Shown: piece by piece, positions 27,609 through 37,913 of the stretch
Position numbering within the stretch: position 1 is the stretch's first letter
How the letters are laid out: the number at the start of each line of letters is the position of its first letter
DNA from: Marinobacter flavimaris
GTDB taxonomy: Bacteria; Pseudomonadota; Gammaproteobacteria; Pseudomonadales; Oleiphilaceae
Length of the DNA stretch: 64,000 nt
NCBI RefSeq assembly: GCF_002933295.1
Contig: NZ_PSSW01000001.1
Coordinates: 682,001-746,000 of the forward strand
Reading direction: 5' to 3'
The notes under the pieces: model-generated
What the model was told of the DNA's origin: nothing
What the model saw: the letters and a program-made list of their open reading frames with translations, nothing else
Database searches by the model: none
Program-made: the position numbers and the translations under genes

Positions 27609-28952
27609 ATGAAAATAACGATTTTTGGAACCGGTTATGTTGGCCTGGTTACTGGTGCTTGCCTGGCGGATGTTGGCCACGACGTTCTCTGTATGGACGT
27701 GGACCAGGGCAAAATTGAAAAGCTCAAGAATGGCCAGATTCCCATCTATGAGCCGGGCCTCGACAATATCGTAAAGCACACCGTTGAGGCAGGCCGCCTG
27801 TCCTTCACAACCGATACCGAAGAGGCCGTTCGTCACGGCACACTCCAATTTATCGCCGTGGGCACGCCCCCGGACGAAGACGGTTCTGCCGACCTCCAGT
27901 ATGTAACCGCGGTAGCCCGTTCCATCGGAGAGTTCATGGAGGACTACAAGGTAGTCGTCGACAAGTCCACGGTGCCGGTCGGCACCGGCGACAAGGTCCG
28001 GACTGCGGTTCGTGCCCAGCTCGACCGTCGTGGCCTGGAACTGGATTTCGACGTGGTGTCCAACCCCGAGTTTCTCAAGGAAGGGGCGGCTATCAACGAT
28101 TTCATGAAGCCTGACCGCATTGTTGTCGGTACCGACAGCGAGCGGGCTGCGGAACTGCTGCGGGAGGTCTACTACCCGTTCAACCGGAATCATGACCGCA
28201 TGATCTTTATGGACCTGCGGTCTGCCGAGCTCACCAAGTACGCGGCCAACTCCATGCTGGCCACCAAGATCAGCTTTATGAACGAAATCGCCAACCTGGC
28301 AGAGCGACTGGGCGCTGATATCGAAGCCGTGCGCCGGGGCATTGGTTCCGACCCGCGGATTGGTTATCACTTCATCTACCCTGGTTGCGGTTACGGCGGT
28401 TCCTGCTTCCCGAAAGATGTTCAGGCCCTGGCCCGAACTGCCAGCGACTGCGGTTACGAAGCACGCTTGCTGAATGCGGTTGAATCGGTTAACTACGCCC
28501 AGAAACACGTGTTGTTCGACAAGATCAGCCACTATTTTGGTGGTGATCTCAATGGCAAGGTCGTTGCGCTTTGGGGGCTGGCGTTCAAGCCGAATACCGA
28601 CGATATGCGCGAAGCTTCTTCCCGCACATTGATGGAAGATCTCTGGAAAGCCGGCGCCAGAGTGCAGGCTTTCGACCCGGAGGCTATGGAGGAAACCCAG
28701 CGAATCTACGGTGATCAGGAAGGCCTGACTCTGTGCGGCACGAAAGAGCAGGCGCTTAAAGGGGCAGACGTTCTCGCTATCTGCACCGAGTGGAAAGAGT
28801 TCCGGTCCCCAGACTTCGAATCCATTGCTGCGACCATTCGTGAACCTGTGGTCTTTGATGGCCGCAATCTCTACGAGCCGGAAATGCTGGATCGCTACGG
28901 CCTCATTTACTACGCCATTGGCCGTGGCCGCACCCAGTTCCACTCCGAGTAA
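27609..28952 (+). CDS. ugd: UDP-glucose 6-dehydrogenase
   Basis: Oxidises UDP-glucose to UDP-glucuronate with two NAD. The 447 residues show the N-terminal Rossmann motif [22 protein letters not shown], the [12 protein letters not shown] strand, the central dimer helix ([30 protein letters not shown]), and the catalytic cysteine in [17 protein letters not shown]. The C-terminal UDP-binding domain contains [16 protein letters not shown]. Its product is the substrate of the UDP-glucuronate 4-epimerase encoded at 49,267, so together with galE the cell can make UDP-Gal, UDP-GlcA and UDP-GalA. The small HIT gene follows after 23 bp. Confidence 0.95.
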   Translation: MKITIFGTGYVGLVTGACLADVGHDVLCMDVDQGKIEKLKNGQIPIYEPGLDNIVKHTVEAGRLSFTTDTEEAVRHGTLQFIAVGTPPDEDGSADLQYVTAVARSIGEFMEDYKVVVDKSTVPVGTGDKVRTAVRAQLDRRGLELDFDVVSNPEFLKEGAAINDFMKPDRIVVGTDSERAAELLREVYYPFNRNHDRMIFMDLRSAELTKYAANSMLATKISFMNEIANLAERLGADIEAVRRGIGSDPRIGYHFIYPGCGYGGSCFPKDVQALARTASDCGYEARLLNAVESVNYAQKHVLFDKISHYFGGDLNGKVVALWGLAFKPNTDDMREASSRTLMEDLWKAGARVQAFDPEAMEETQRIYGDQEGLTLCGTKEQALKGADVLAICTEWKEFRSPDFESIAATIREPVVFDGRNLYEPEMLDRYGLIYYAIGRGRTQFHSE

Positions 28953-28975
28953 ACCCAGATAATCGAAGGATGAGT

Positions 28976-29410
28976 ATGAGCGAACCGGCAGTTTTCCGGT
29001 TACACGAGCGACTGAAGGCTGACACGATTGGCCTTGGAAGCACCTCGCTTTGTGAAATCCGACTGATGAATGACAGCACCTGGCCCTGGGTGCTGTTGGT
29101 ACCAGCTGTCACCGGCATCCGTGAGATCTACCAGTTGTCGGCGGACCAGCAGCACCAGCTGGTCCGCGAGTCCTCCGCGCTCAGCGGAGCCATGATGGAT
29201 GTCTTCGGCGGCGACAAGATGAACGTCGCAGCCCTTGGCAACATGGTGCCCCAGCTTCATCTTCATCATATCGTGCGGTTCGAAGGCGACCCGGCCTGGC
29301 CGGGCCCTGTGTGGGGCAAGCAGGCGCCGGTTGCTTATTCCGATGAGGAGCTGGAGCAGGTTCGCTCAAGACTGGCCCCGGTTCTTACTGAGCTTGAGGC
29401 CGGTGTCTAG
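28976..29410 (+). CDS. HIT domain protein
   Basis: A 144-aa member of the histidine-triad nucleotide hydrolase superfamily. The C-terminal half carries the active-site block PQLHLHHIVRFEGDPAWPGPVW, where the triad reads H-L-H-H rather than the classic HxHxH. This subfamily is widespread in gammaproteobacteria. The ATG at 28976 follows AAGGA at proper distance; the ATG at 28970 overlaps that site. The substrate (a nucleotide conjugate) is unknown. It is the last gene of the galE-ugd run and its end faces convergent fabR. Confidence 0.85.
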   Translation: MSEPAVFRLHERLKADTIGLGSTSLCEIRLMNDSTWPWVLLVPAVTGIREIYQLSADQQHQLVRESSALSGAMMDVFGGDKMNVAALGNMVPQLHLHHIVRFEGDPAWPGPVWGKQAPVAYSDEELEQVRSRLAPVLTELEAGV

Positions 29411-29423
29411 TTCGAAAGTGAGG

Positions 29424-30041
29424 TCAGTTGCGTTTCGCCAGAGTCTGGGAGCCGACCAGGATCATTCTTAGCTCGGTTTTCAGCTTGGCCTTCAGCTCAT
29501 CACGTTCGGAAGCGGTTGCATCCAGCGCTTCTGCCCCCTGGTTGAATACGAGCGTTACCATGGCCTCAGCCACCAGCCTGGCTTCTGAGAGGGGCTTGTT
29601 CTGCTCGTCGGCGATCCGCCGCAGGTCATCGGCCAGTTCGGTCACAAAGTGGTCAATCTCGGCCTTTACGGCTGTCCGAAAAGGCTTGGAGACTCCGGTT
29701 CTTTCCCGAAGCATCAGCCGGAACAGGTTGGCATTGTTGCCGAGGTACTCCATGAAGGTTTCTACAGAAGTGGAGATGGCGCTGCCACCATCGCGGGCAA
29801 TCCGCTTGCGGGCCTGACGCATTAGTTGTCTCAGGGCAACGCCGCCTTCGTCTACCAGAGCCAGGCCCAGTTCATCAAGCTCGGCAAAGTGCCGGTAAAA
29901 AGACGTGGGGGCGATGCCGGCTTCCCGAGCAACCTCCCGCAAACTCAGACTGCCAAAGCCCCGGTCCGCACTCAGTTGCGAGAGCGCCGCATCCATCAGT
30001 GCCCGCCGGGTTTTCTGTTTTTGCTCCGCTCTGGTGGCCAA
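29424..30041 (-). CDS. fabR: TetR family repressor of unsaturated fatty acid synthesis (FabR/DesT type)
   Basis: A 205-aa regulator with a TetR-type N-terminus: [62 protein letters not shown]. The last part is the FabR/DesT hallmark. The C-terminal domain ([34 protein letters not shown]) also matches FabR, which senses the unsaturated/saturated acyl-CoA or acyl-ACP balance and represses fabA/fabB or desaturase genes. None of those targets is in the window, so it acts in trans. It diverges from aspS. Confidence 0.88.
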   Translation of the reverse strand: MATRAEQKQKTRRALMDAALSQLSADRGFGSLSLREVAREAGIAPTSFYRHFAELDELGLALVDEGGVALRQLMRQARKRIARDGGSAISTSVETFMEYLGNNANLFRLMLRERTGVSKPFRTAVKAEIDHFVTELADDLRRIADEQNKPLSEARLVAEAMVTLVFNQGAEALDATASERDELKAKLKTELRMILVGSQTLAKRN

Positions 30042-30154
30042 GTTCAGACTCCATCTGCTGGTAAAAAAGAAGCATTCTAGCCGGCTGCCAACCTGCAGTC
30101 ATCCGACCGCTTGATTTGCGTGCTCGCACGCCTGATTTTCACCGCCATTGTGTT

Positions 30155-30160
30155 TATAAT
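30155..30160 (+). promoter_or_regulatory. Possible -10 box for aspS
   Basis: A perfect TATAAT lies in the fabR-aspS divergent gap, about 90 bases before the aspS start. The best -35 at 17 bases (CTGATT) is weak. It sits within an imperfect inverted repeat (CCGCCATT ... AATGGGCGG), which might modulate access. Confidence 0.4.
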
Positions 30161-30249
30161 GGGCGGCTTTTCCGCTATGGTCGCACCATTTTTCAAGCGA
30201 TCCAGAACACGCACCATATTTGAACACATTAAACGTAACGGGAACCGGT

Positions 30250-32058
30250 ATGCGCAGTCATTATTGCGGTGGGATCAACGAATCCCACATCGATCAGGAA
30301 GTCACACTTTGCGGATGGGTACACCGCCGTCGTGACCACGGTGGGGTTATCTTCCTGGATCTGCGGGATCGGGATGGTATGTCTCAGGTGGTTGTGGATC
30401 CTGATACCCCTGAGAGCTTTGCGCTTGCGGAAAAAGTCCGTAGCGAGTTCGTGATCAAGGTCACCGGCCGGGTGCGTCGTCGTCCTGCCGGAACCGAGAA
30501 CAACAACATGCCGACCGGGCAGGTTGAGCTTCTGGGCAAGGAGCTGAGTATCCTGAACGCCGCGGCAACGCCGCCGTTCCCGCTGGATGAGCATGTCGAC
30601 GTTGGCGAGGACGTGCGTCTGCGCTACCGGTTTGTGGACCTGCGTCGTCCGGAGATGATCAACCGCCTGCGTTTCCGTTCCCGTGTAACCAGTTATATCC
30701 GTAACTACCTCGACAGCAACGGCTTCATGGATGTGGAAACTCCTATCCTGACCCGTGCCACGCCGGAAGGCGCGCGGGATTACCTGGTGCCGAGCCGTAC
30801 CCATGAAGGCTCCTTCTTCGCGCTTCCCCAGTCTCCCCAGCTGTTCAAGCAGCTGCTGATGGTGTCTGGTGTTGACCGCTACTACCAGATCGCCAAGTGT
30901 TTCCGGGATGAAGACCTGCGTGCGGATCGTCAGCCGGAGTTCACCCAGGTAGACATCGAGGCCTCTTTCATTGATGAAGAGACCCTGATGAAGCTGAACG
31001 AGGACATGATCCGGGCGCTGTTCAAGGACGTGCTGGAGGTTGAACTGCCGTCCTTCCCGCAAATGCCGTATGCCGAGGCAATGCAACGTTACGGCAGCGA
31101 CAAGCCGGATCTGCGTATCCCGCTGGAGCTGCTGGATGTAAATGATCTGGTTGAAGGCGTGGACTTCAAGGTCTTCGCAGGTCCTGCCAAGGATCCGAAA
31201 GGTCGTGTGGCGGCTCTGCGTGTGCCGAAAGGCGGCGAGCTGACGCGCAAGCAGATTGACGACTACACCAAGTTTGTTAGTATCTACGGTGCCAAAGGTC
31301 TTGCCTATATCAAGGTCAATGACCTGTCCAAGGGCGTTGAAGGTCTGCAGTCCCCGATCATCAAGTTCCTGGGTGATGATGTTGCTCTGGCTATCATGGA
31401 GCGTGTGGGTGCCGAAGACGGCGACATCGTGTTCTTCGGCGCGGACAAGACCAACGTAGTCAATGAAGCCCTCGGCGCACTGCGGATCAAGATCGGTCAC
31501 GATCTCGACATGCTGACTTCCGAGTGGGCGCCGCTCTGGGTTGTCGATTTCCCGATGTTCGAGGAAACTCCGGACGGCGGCCTGACCGCGATTCACCACC
31601 CGTTCACCGCGCCGTCCTGTAGTCCGGAAGATCTGGCCGCAGACCCCGCCAACGCGTTGTCCCGCGCCTACGATATGGTGTTGAACGGCACTGAATTGGG
31701 CGGCGGTTCTATCCGTATTCACGATGAGAAAATGCAGGAAGCGGTGTTCCGTATTCTGGGTATCGGTGAAGAGGAAGCCCGCGCCAAGTTCGGCTTCCTG
31801 CTGGATGCCCTGAAGTTTGGTTGCCCGCCCCATGGTGGTCTGGCGTTCGGCCTGGATCGCCTGGTCATGCTGATGACCGGCGCTTCGTCCATCCGTGACG
31901 TTATCGCATTCCCGAAAACCCAGAGTGCCACCTGTCTGATGACCCAGGCGCCGGGCGAAGTGGATGAGAAGCAGCTGCGTGAGTTGCATATCCGTCTGCG
32001 CAAGCCGTCAAAGCCGGTTGAAGGCAACAAGGCGGAAGCCGGTGAGGGCAACGAGTAA
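30250..32058 (+). CDS. aspS: Aspartyl-tRNA synthetase
   Basis: Class II synthetase charging tRNA-Asp (and, if non-discriminating, tRNA-Asn). The 602 residues have an N-terminal OB anticodon-binding domain ([24 protein letters not shown]), motif 1, motif 2 ([42 protein letters not shown]), a bacterial GAD insertion domain (about 290-420) and motif 3 ([29 protein letters not shown]). The ATG at 30250 gives the family start [14 protein letters not shown]; the in-frame ATG at 30220 is ten codons earlier and less likely. yebC follows after 25 bp. Confidence 0.97.
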   Translation: MRSHYCGGINESHIDQEVTLCGWVHRRRDHGGVIFLDLRDRDGMSQVVVDPDTPESFALAEKVRSEFVIKVTGRVRRRPAGTENNNMPTGQVELLGKELSILNAAATPPFPLDEHVDVGEDVRLRYRFVDLRRPEMINRLRFRSRVTSYIRNYLDSNGFMDVETPILTRATPEGARDYLVPSRTHEGSFFALPQSPQLFKQLLMVSGVDRYYQIAKCFRDEDLRADRQPEFTQVDIEASFIDEETLMKLNEDMIRALFKDVLEVELPSFPQMPYAEAMQRYGSDKPDLRIPLELLDVNDLVEGVDFKVFAGPAKDPKGRVAALRVPKGGELTRKQIDDYTKFVSIYGAKGLAYIKVNDLSKGVEGLQSPIIKFLGDDVALAIMERVGAEDGDIVFFGADKTNVVNEALGALRIKIGHDLDMLTSEWAPLWVVDFPMFEETPDGGLTAIHHPFTAPSCSPEDLAADPANALSRAYDMVLNGTELGGGSIRIHDEKMQEAVFRILGIGEEEARAKFGFLLDALKFGCPPHGGLAFGLDRLVMLMTGASSIRDVIAFPKTQSATCLMTQAPGEVDEKQLRELHIRLRKPSKPVEGNKAEAGEGNE

Positions 32059-32083
32059 GTCAGTGATTTAAGGGAGGAGCTGT

Positions 32084-32827
32084 ATGGCGGGTCACAGTAA
32101 GTGGGCCAACATCAAGCACCGCAAGGCGGAACAAGATGCCAAGCGGGGCAAGATCTTCACCAAAATCATTCGTGAGCTGACCGTGGCCGCGCGCCAGGGC
32201 GGGGGGAATCCCGATGATAATCCCCGCCTGCGCGCCGTCATCGACAAGGCGCTCACCGCCAATATGAAAAAAGACACCATCGAGCGCGCGGTTGAACGTG
32301 GCGCCGGTGGTGGCGATGATGACAACTACGAAGAGCTGACCTACGAAGGCTATGGCCCCGGTGGTGTGGCGATATTCGTGGAAGTCATGACCGACAACAA
32401 AAACCGGTCTGTGGCTGAAATCCGCCACGCGTTCAACAAGATGGGTGGCAATCTCGGTACCGACGGATCGGTTGCCTACCTGTTCAGCAAGCAGGGAATT
32501 ATCAGCTACGGTCCGGAGTGGGAAGAGGACAGGCTGGTGGAAGCCGTACTCAGCGCCGGTGCCGAAGACCTTGCGGCCCAGGACGACGGTTCCTGGGAAA
32601 TCGTAACCACACCCGAGCAGTTTCTGGACGTCAAGGAATCTCTGGTCAATGCGGGACTGGTGCCGGACAATGCTGAAGTAACCATGGTTCCATCCACGCG
32701 GGTTGAGCTGGATCGGGACGGCGCGGAAACCATCCTCAAGCTTATTGATATGCTCGAAGATCTGGACGATGTTCAGAATGTCTACCATAACGCGGATATC
32801 TCCGGCGACATCATGGAATCGCTTTGA
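32084..32827 (+). CDS. yebC: YebC/PmpR family protein
   Basis: A 247-aa cytosolic protein of the widely conserved YebC family, with [32 protein letters not shown] at the N-terminus and [18 protein letters not shown] in the middle. Members have been described as DNA-binding transcription factors and, more recently, as translation factors that relieve ribosome stalling at proline runs. The sequence shows membership, not which role applies. It has a GGAGGAG ribosome site and lies between aspS and ruvC, the standard order in proteobacteria. Confidence 0.95.
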   Translation: MAGHSKWANIKHRKAEQDAKRGKIFTKIIRELTVAARQGGGNPDDNPRLRAVIDKALTANMKKDTIERAVERGAGGGDDDNYEELTYEGYGPGGVAIFVEVMTDNKNRSVAEIRHAFNKMGGNLGTDGSVAYLFSKQGIISYGPEWEEDRLVEAVLSAGAEDLAAQDDGSWEIVTTPEQFLDVKESLVNAGLVPDNAEVTMVPSTRVELDRDGAETILKLIDMLEDLDDVQNVYHNADISGDIMESL

Positions 32828-32845
32828 CCAGTCAGGAGCATTGAT

Positions 32846-33373
32846 GTGGCGATAATTCTGGGCGTTGATCCGGGGTCACGAATTACCGGTTACGGCGTCA
32901 TTCGGGCAGATGGTCGACACATCGAGTACATCGACAGTGGTTGTATCCGGGTGGGCGAGAAGCCCATGGCTGAACGCCTTCAGACCATATTCCAGAGCCT
33001 TGCCACCCTGATCGGAGAGTATCGGCCGGAAGAATTTGCCATCGAGCAGGTGTTCATGGCCCGCAATCCTGACTCGGCTCTGAAGCTCGGTCAGGCCCGC
33101 GGCGCGGCCATCGTCAGTGCCGCCAACAGTGGCTTGGCGGTTCATGAATACTCGGCGAGGCAGGTAAAGCAGGCGGTGGTCGGCAAGGGCGGCGCTGACA
33201 AATCCCAGGTTCAGCACATGGTTCAGGTGTTGCTTTCGCTTTCACGCAAACCCCAGGCAGACGCGGCCGATGCGCTCGCCATCGCCATGTGCCATGCCCA
33301 CATGAGTCAGAGTATCCTGCGGGTGGCCAGTGGCGCGGGAAAAGTCCGAAGCGGTCGTGTGCGACAACAATAA
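32846..33373 (+). CDS. ruvC: Holliday junction resolvase RuvC
   Basis: Dimeric endonuclease that cuts four-way junctions made by RuvAB branch migration. The 175 residues include [16 protein letters not shown] with the first catalytic Asp, [23 protein letters not shown] with the Glu, and the C-terminal acidic pair in [15 protein letters not shown]. The start is GTG at 32846, supported by AGGAG seven bases upstream; the nearby ATG at 32844 is out of frame and meets a stop at once. ruvA and ruvB follow in order. Confidence 0.96.
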   Translation: MAIILGVDPGSRITGYGVIRADGRHIEYIDSGCIRVGEKPMAERLQTIFQSLATLIGEYRPEEFAIEQVFMARNPDSALKLGQARGAAIVSAANSGLAVHEYSARQVKQAVVGKGGADKSQVQHMVQVLLSLSRKPQADAADALAIAMCHAHMSQSILRVASGAGKVRSGRVRQQ

Positions 33374-33403
33374 ACCGCTCCCAGGAGCGACAGGAGATTC
33401 AGC

Positions 33404-34033
33404 TTGATTGGTCGTATCCGAGGTATTCTGGTCGAAAAGGCTCCGGGCCAGGCGCTGGTTGAGTGCGCGGGCCTGGGCTATGAAGTCGACATCCCCTATA
33501 CCACCTTCTTTCATCTGCCGGAGACCGGCGATGAAGTCACCCTGCACACCCATTTTGCCGTCCGAGAAGACGCCCAGAGCCTCTACGGCTTTGCTTCCAG
33601 CCTGGACCGGGACCTCTTCCGCCTGCTGATCAAGGTCAATGGGGTTGGCCCTAAGCTGGCCGTTGGCATTCTTTCCGGATTGGACGCACAGCAGTTCATT
33701 CGCTGCGTTGAGAATCGTGACTCCGCCTCACTGGTCAAGCTCCCCGGCGTTGGCAAGAAGACAGCAGAACGGCTTCTTATTGAAATGGCGGACCGGATAG
33801 GGCAACTTGAAGGTCAATTTGTGCCAACGTCGCCCGAGGCGACAGGCGTGGGGCAGCCGGGCGGACAAGGCCCCGCTGGCGGGCCGGCGGCCACTGAAGA
33901 GGCGGAAGCCGCACTGATCTCTTTGGGTTACAAGCCCCAGGAGGCTGCCAAGGCCATCAGCAAAGTGGCCGAGGAGGGGATGAGTAGTGAAACGCTCATC
34001 CGTCTGGCCCTGCGAAACATGATTCCGGCCTGA
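33404..34033 (+). CDS. ruvA: Holliday junction branch migration protein RuvA
   Basis: Tetrameric junction-binding protein that recruits the RuvB motor. The 209 residues comprise the N-terminal OB domain (MIGRIRGILVEKAPGQALVECAGLGYEVDIP), the helix-hairpin-helix domain (LLIKVNGVGPKLAVGIL, SLVKLPGVGKKTAERLLIEM), a flexible linker rich in Gly/Pro (about 140-160) and the C-terminal RuvB-binding three-helix domain (EAEAALISLGYKPQEAAKAISKV). The start is TTG with CAGGAGA upstream. Confidence 0.96.
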   Translation: MIGRIRGILVEKAPGQALVECAGLGYEVDIPYTTFFHLPETGDEVTLHTHFAVREDAQSLYGFASSLDRDLFRLLIKVNGVGPKLAVGILSGLDAQQFIRCVENRDSASLVKLPGVGKKTAERLLIEMADRIGQLEGQFVPTSPEATGVGQPGGQGPAGGPAATEEAEAALISLGYKPQEAAKAISKVAEEGMSSETLIRLALRNMIPA

Positions 34034-34165
34034 TCGTCAGAACCTGTCGCGAACCTGTAGAGAGCGTAACGTGACACCTGCTAACCCCTTTGTACAATTG
34101 GGGCTGCGCTGGAATAGCGGGCAAACGTGAGGCACGATGTTGATTCCCACACTATGGGTGATGCC

Positions 34166-35197
34166 ATGATCGAATCCGACCGGTTGATCTCGGCCCGGGC
34201 CGGTGAATATGAGGAAGTACAGGACAGGGCCATTCGCCCGACCCTGCTGGCCGAATATGTTGGCCAGCCCACGGTCCGTGAGCAGATGGATATTTTCATA
34301 TCCGCGGCCCGGGGTCGTCAGGAAGCGCTGGACCACGTTCTGATCTTTGGCCCGCCCGGTCTGGGCAAAACAACCCTTGCCAATATCATCGCCAATGAGA
34401 TGGGCGTATCCATCAAGACAACGTCTGGTCCAGTGCTTGAAAAAGCCGGCGATCTGGCCGCCATGCTGACTAATCTCGAAGAAGGTGACGTTCTCTTCAT
34501 TGACGAGATCCACCGTCTCAGCGCGGCAGTGGAAGAAGTGCTGTATCCGGCGATGGAAGATTACCAGCTCGACATCATGATCGGTGAGGGCCCGGCCGCC
34601 CGCTCCATCAAGCTGGACCTGCCGCCGTTCACCCTCGTCGGGGCGACCACCCGGGCAGGCTTGCTGACTTCGCCGCTGCGTGACCGCTTCGGCATCGTGC
34701 AGCGGCTGGAGTTCTATAACACCGAAGATCTTACCAGCATCATTCTGCGCTCCGCGCGATTGTCTTCGGTAGCCGTCGATGAGGCAGGCGCGTTCGAAAT
34801 TGCCCGCCGGTCCCGGGGTACCCCGCGTATCGCCAATCGCCTGTTGCGCCGTGTCCGCGATTTTGCGGAAGTCCGCTCAGACGGTCGTATAACCTCTGAT
34901 ATCGCCGATCAGGCACTGAACATGCTGAAAGTGGATAACCAGGGTTTCGATCACATGGATCGGCGCCTGCTGCTGGCCATGATCGAGAAATTCGACGGTG
35001 GCCCTGTTGGGGTCGAGAGCCTTGCTGCCGCGATCAGTGAAGAGCGCGGCACCATTGAGGATGTGCTTGAGCCCTTCCTGATCCAGCAGGGTTATATGGT
35101 CCGGACTCCCAGAGGGCGGATGGTGACCTCCAACGCCTATCAGCATTTCGGCGTGATTCCGCCGAAGTCGGGCAGGGAGGACGATCTTTTTGGTTGA
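34166..35197 (+). CDS. ruvB: Holliday junction branch migration helicase RuvB
   Basis: AAA+ hexameric motor for branch migration. The 343 residues show [18 protein letters not shown], Walker [13 protein letters not shown], Walker [12 protein letters not shown], sensor 1 in LVGATTRAG, the arginine finger in SPLRDRFGI, and a winged-helix C-terminus ([18 protein letters not shown]). The open frame begins at 34127, but MIESDRLIS at 34166 matches the family N-terminus. The stop overlaps the ybgC start region, linking recombination genes to the tol-pal block. Confidence 0.96.
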   Translation: MIESDRLISARAGEYEEVQDRAIRPTLLAEYVGQPTVREQMDIFISAARGRQEALDHVLIFGPPGLGKTTLANIIANEMGVSIKTTSGPVLEKAGDLAAMLTNLEEGDVLFIDEIHRLSAAVEEVLYPAMEDYQLDIMIGEGPAARSIKLDLPPFTLVGATTRAGLLTSPLRDRFGIVQRLEFYNTEDLTSIILRSARLSSVAVDEAGAFEIARRSRGTPRIANRLLRRVRDFAEVRSDGRITSDIADQALNMLKVDNQGFDHMDRRLLLAMIEKFDGGPVGVESLAAAISEERGTIEDVLEPFLIQQGYMVRTPRGRMVTSNAYQHFGVIPPKSGREDDLFG

Positions 35198-35651
35198 ACA
35201 GGCGCCAGAGGGAAGGTTCGAACTGCCGATTCGGGTCTATATCGAGGACACCGACGCTGGTGGCATCGTATTTCATGCCAAATATCTCCATTACATGGAG
35301 CGGGCCCGAACCGAATGGGTGCGCAGTTGCGGCGTTGGCCTCAGGGCGGGGCTGGCGGACAATATCAGTTATGTAGTGCAGCGGCTGACCATTCATTATG
35401 CGGTACCGGCCAAGCTTGATGACGAACTGCTGGTTACTGCGGAACCCGTGGCTTTTGGTAGAGTCTGGATGGATTTCCGTCAGCGTGTGATGCGGGCCGA
35501 AGACCGAAAGTTGCTGAGTGACAGTGATGTGCGGGTAGCCTGCGTAGCGCTTGATTCCGGTCGTCCCCGCCGGTTACCGACGAATATGCAGGAATTGCTG
35601 GCCAGGAATGTCCAGCCCACCGAAACGATAAACAGAACGAGCCAGGAGTAA
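35190..35651 (+). CDS. ybgC: Tol-Pal system-associated acyl-CoA thioesterase YbgC
   Basis: A 153-aa hot-dog fold thioesterase, first gene of the tol-pal cluster. The active-site block [27 protein letters not shown] carries the catalytic Asp and the HxxYxxxxE pattern. Family members hydrolyse short or long acyl-CoA and are thought to link phospholipid metabolism to the envelope. The start is TTG at 35190, eight bases inside ruvB, with GGGAGG about ten bases upstream. tolQ follows after 3 bases. Confidence 0.92.
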   Translation: MVEQAPEGRFELPIRVYIEDTDAGGIVFHAKYLHYMERARTEWVRSCGVGLRAGLADNISYVVQRLTIHYAVPAKLDDELLVTAEPVAFGRVWMDFRQRVMRAEDRKLLSDSDVRVACVALDSGRPRRLPTNMQELLARNVQPTETINRTSQE

Positions 35652-35654
35652 GAA

Positions 35655-36344
35655 GTGGATTCAGAACTTTCAGTCTGGTACCTCATTGCCAATGCCGGTG
35701 TCTTGGTTCAGCTGGTCATGCTTTTGCTGGCCCTGGCGTCAATCATGTCCTGGGCCTTGATTTTCCAGCGCCTGCAGGTGTTCCGGAAGGCCAAGAGGGC
35801 GCAATTGGCGTTCGAGGAGCGTTTCTGGTCAGGCATGGATCTGGGGCAGTTGTACCGGGAGGTGAACGCCGATCCAACACCGTTTTCCGGCATGGAATCC
35901 CTGTTCCGGGCCGGTTTCAAGGAGTTTTCCCGGTTGCGCCAGCAAAGCCGGGATGCCGATGCGGTCATGGAAGGTACCCAGCGCGCAATGCGGGTGGCCT
36001 TTTCCCGGGAGCACGAGCGGCTGGAGGCCAGCCTGCCTTTTCTGGCGACGGTCGGCTCCACCAGCCCTTATGTGGGTCTGTTTGGTACCGTCTGGGGCAT
36101 CATGAACTCGTTCCGGGGGCTGGCACAGGTTCAGCAGGCGACACTGGCGACGGTGGCGCCCGGCATCTCCGAGGCCCTCATCGCAACCGCCATGGGTCTG
36201 TTCGCCGCAATACCGGCGGTTATTGCCTATAACCGTTTTTCCGCCATGTCCGATGCCCTGTTGAAGAACTACGAAACCTTTGCGGATGAGTTTTCCAGCA
36301 TCCTCCATCGCCGCGTCCATCAGAGCGACAAGGGCGCCGCATGA
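35655..36344 (+). CDS. tolQ: Tol-Pal system inner-membrane protein TolQ
   Basis: Proton-channel component that, with TolR, energises TolA for outer-membrane constriction at division. The 229 residues show three TM helices: ANAGVLVQLVMLLLALASIMSWALIF (about 12-37), SLPFLATVGSTSPYVGLFGTVWGIMNSF (about 130-155) and GISEALIATAMGLFAAIPAVIAYNRF (about 170-195), the standard TolQ topology and motifs. The start is GTG. It lies 3 bp after ybgC and 46 bp before tolR. Confidence 0.95.
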   Translation: MDSELSVWYLIANAGVLVQLVMLLLALASIMSWALIFQRLQVFRKAKRAQLAFEERFWSGMDLGQLYREVNADPTPFSGMESLFRAGFKEFSRLRQQSRDADAVMEGTQRAMRVAFSREHERLEASLPFLATVGSTSPYVGLFGTVWGIMNSFRGLAQVQQATLATVAPGISEALIATAMGLFAAIPAVIAYNRFSAMSDALLKNYETFADEFSSILHRRVHQSDKGAA

Positions 36345-36390
36345 TGTGGTTGGTAATTAGAGGCAGGAATCAGCCCTGGAGCACAGTTCT

Positions 36391-36837
36391 ATGAAAGGCA
36401 TGGGAATGATGCCGGAAAACCGGCGCAAGCCAATGTCGGAGATCAACGTGGTTCCGTACATTGATGTAATGCTGGTGCTGCTGATCATCTTCATGGTAAC
36501 CGCCCCGATGCTGACGCAAGGGGTGAAGGTTGATCTGCCCCAGACCACTTCCGATCCTATTCAGTCTGACAAGGATGTTGAGTCCATCATTGTTTCGGTT
36601 GATGCAAATGGAGCGTACTACGTCGAGATCGGAGAGGAAGGTAGTGACCCCATGACGCTGTCCGACCTGCGTGCCCAGGTTTCCAAGATCCTCTCGCAAC
36701 GGGCCTCCAGTGAGATTCTGGTTCGCGGCGATGAGAATGTTACTTACGGCACAGTGGTTCGGTTGATGGCCGAGTTGCAGGGTGCCGGGGCGAGCAGTAT
36801 CGGCCTGATCACCGAATCACCGCGGGACGACAATTGA
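36391..36837 (+). CDS. tolR: Tol-Pal system protein TolR
   Basis: A 148-aa bitopic protein with a cytosolic N-terminus, one TM helix carrying the conserved proton-path Asp (INVVPYIDVMLVLLIIFMVTAPML, about 19-42) and a periplasmic domain (VKVDLPQTTSDPI to the end). It works with TolQ to drive TolA. It differs from the ExbD copy at 8,111, so this genome has two separate energisers within 30 kb. The NRRKPMSEINVVPYIDVML block is TolR-like. Confidence 0.95.
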   Translation: MKGMGMMPENRRKPMSEINVVPYIDVMLVLLIIFMVTAPMLTQGVKVDLPQTTSDPIQSDKDVESIIVSVDANGAYYVEIGEEGSDPMTLSDLRAQVSKILSQRASSEILVRGDENVTYGTVVRLMAELQGAGASSIGLITESPRDDN

Positions 36838-36859
36838 TAGTGTTGCGGGCAGGAGTGTT

Positions 36860-37897
36860 GTGAGAGATCACCAGCGCGAAGTAACCACAACAGGCGTGCC
36901 ACCATGGAAATCACCGGTGGCGCTCTCGGTCACGTTGCACCTGTTGATTCTGGGCATTGCGCTTGCGGGTTGGTCTTGGACCAGCACCGATCATGAGCCG
37001 CCACCCAGGAGCATATCGGCCCGGCTGATTACCCAGCAGGAGCCGGAACCGAGCCCGGTGGTAGAGCCGGTCGATCAGCAAAAGCGGGACGAAGAACGCC
37101 GGGCCGAAGAGCAGCGTCGCAAGGAAGAAGCTGAACGACAGAGGCAGGAAGAAGAAGCCCGTCGCATTGCAGAGCAGAAGCGACAGGAAGAACAAAAACG
37201 GCTCCAGCAGCAGAAAGAGCAGGAGCGACAGGAAGCAGAGGCGAAAGAACGCGAAGCCCGGAAAGCCCGTGAAGCGGAGTCTGCCCGTCAAAAGGCGGAA
37301 GCGGAAGCCAAGGAGCGGGCCAGGCAGAAAGCTGAGGAAGAAAAACGCCGTCAGGAAGAGGCAAAACGAAAAGCCGAAGAAGAGAAGCGGCGCCAGGAAG
37401 AGCAGCAGAAGCGGGAAGAGGCCGAACGAAAGCGCCAGGAGGAACTGGCTCGCCAGGAAGCTGAGCGCAAGCGCCTCGAGGCAGAGCGCAAGCTCCGGGA
37501 ACAGCAGCTTGAAGCCCAGGCGGAGGCGGCTCAGAGGGCCCGGGAAGAGGAAGCCCGTCGCCAGAGAGAGGCGGCCGCTGCGAAAGCGCGAGAAGCCCAG
37601 ATGCTGTCGGAGAGTGAGAAGTACCAGGCTCTGATCCGTGAGCGTTTGAGCCAAGCGTGGTATCCGCCCAGTTCGGCTACTGAAGAGATGACCGCGCGGC
37701 TCCAGATTACGCTGTTACCGACGGGTGAGCTTGCCGGGGTGCGGCTGGTCAGTAGCAGCGGGAATACAGCGTTCGATAACTCCGCTCTGGGGGCGGTGCG
37801 TTCCCTGAGTCGTTACCCGATACCCAATGATCGGGATACCTTTGAACGGTATTTCCGACAGTTTACGATTGAATTCAACCCACGCCGGTTGAGATAA
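36860..37897 (+). CDS. tolA: Cell envelope integrity protein TolA
   Basis: Spans the periplasm and transmits proton-motive-force energy from TolQR to Pal. The 345 residues have one N-terminal TM (KSPVALSVTLHLLILGIALAGW, about 15-37). A very long charged coiled coil follows (about 70-250, almost only K, R, E, Q and A), then a compact C-terminal domain (YQALIRERLSQAWYPP, LQITLLPTGELAGVRLVSSSGNTAFDNSALGAV). The start is GTG with AGGAG upstream. Base repetition in the coiled-coil part produces long open frames on both strands; these are not genes. Confidence 0.94.
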   Translation: MRDHQREVTTTGVPPWKSPVALSVTLHLLILGIALAGWSWTSTDHEPPPRSISARLITQQEPEPSPVVEPVDQQKRDEERRAEEQRRKEEAERQRQEEEARRIAEQKRQEEQKRLQQQKEQERQEAEAKEREARKAREAESARQKAEAEAKERARQKAEEEKRRQEEAKRKAEEEKRRQEEQQKREEAERKRQEELARQEAERKRLEAERKLREQQLEAQAEAAQRAREEEARRQREAAAAKAREAQMLSESEKYQALIRERLSQAWYPPSSATEEMTARLQITLLPTGELAGVRLVSSSGNTAFDNSALGAVRSLSRYPIPNDRDTFERYFRQFTIEFNPRRLR

Positions 37898-37913
37898 GGA
37901 TGCGGATAACACC

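Noticed and set aside
26559..28943. A 794-codon open frame on the minus strand opposite galE and ugd
   Set aside because: It mirrors the codon phase of two certain genes and crosses their gap. Its product is low-complexity His/Asp/Gln-rich with no recognisable domain. Long antisense frames are expected in GC-rich genes with biased codons.
30229..31989. A 586-codon open frame opposite aspS
   Set aside because: Antisense shadow of a certain synthetase gene, with no domain or ribosome site.
36920..37620. Short-period repeats within tolA considered as a tandem repeat or CRISPR-like array
   Set aside because: The periodicity is of Lys/Glu/Gln codons in one open frame; no constant repeat-spacer pattern exists.
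36911..37654. An apparent Leu/Phe-rich membrane protein on the minus strand
   Set aside because: It is the complement of the Lys/Glu-rich tolA coiled coil; the hydrophobic look is a coding artefact.
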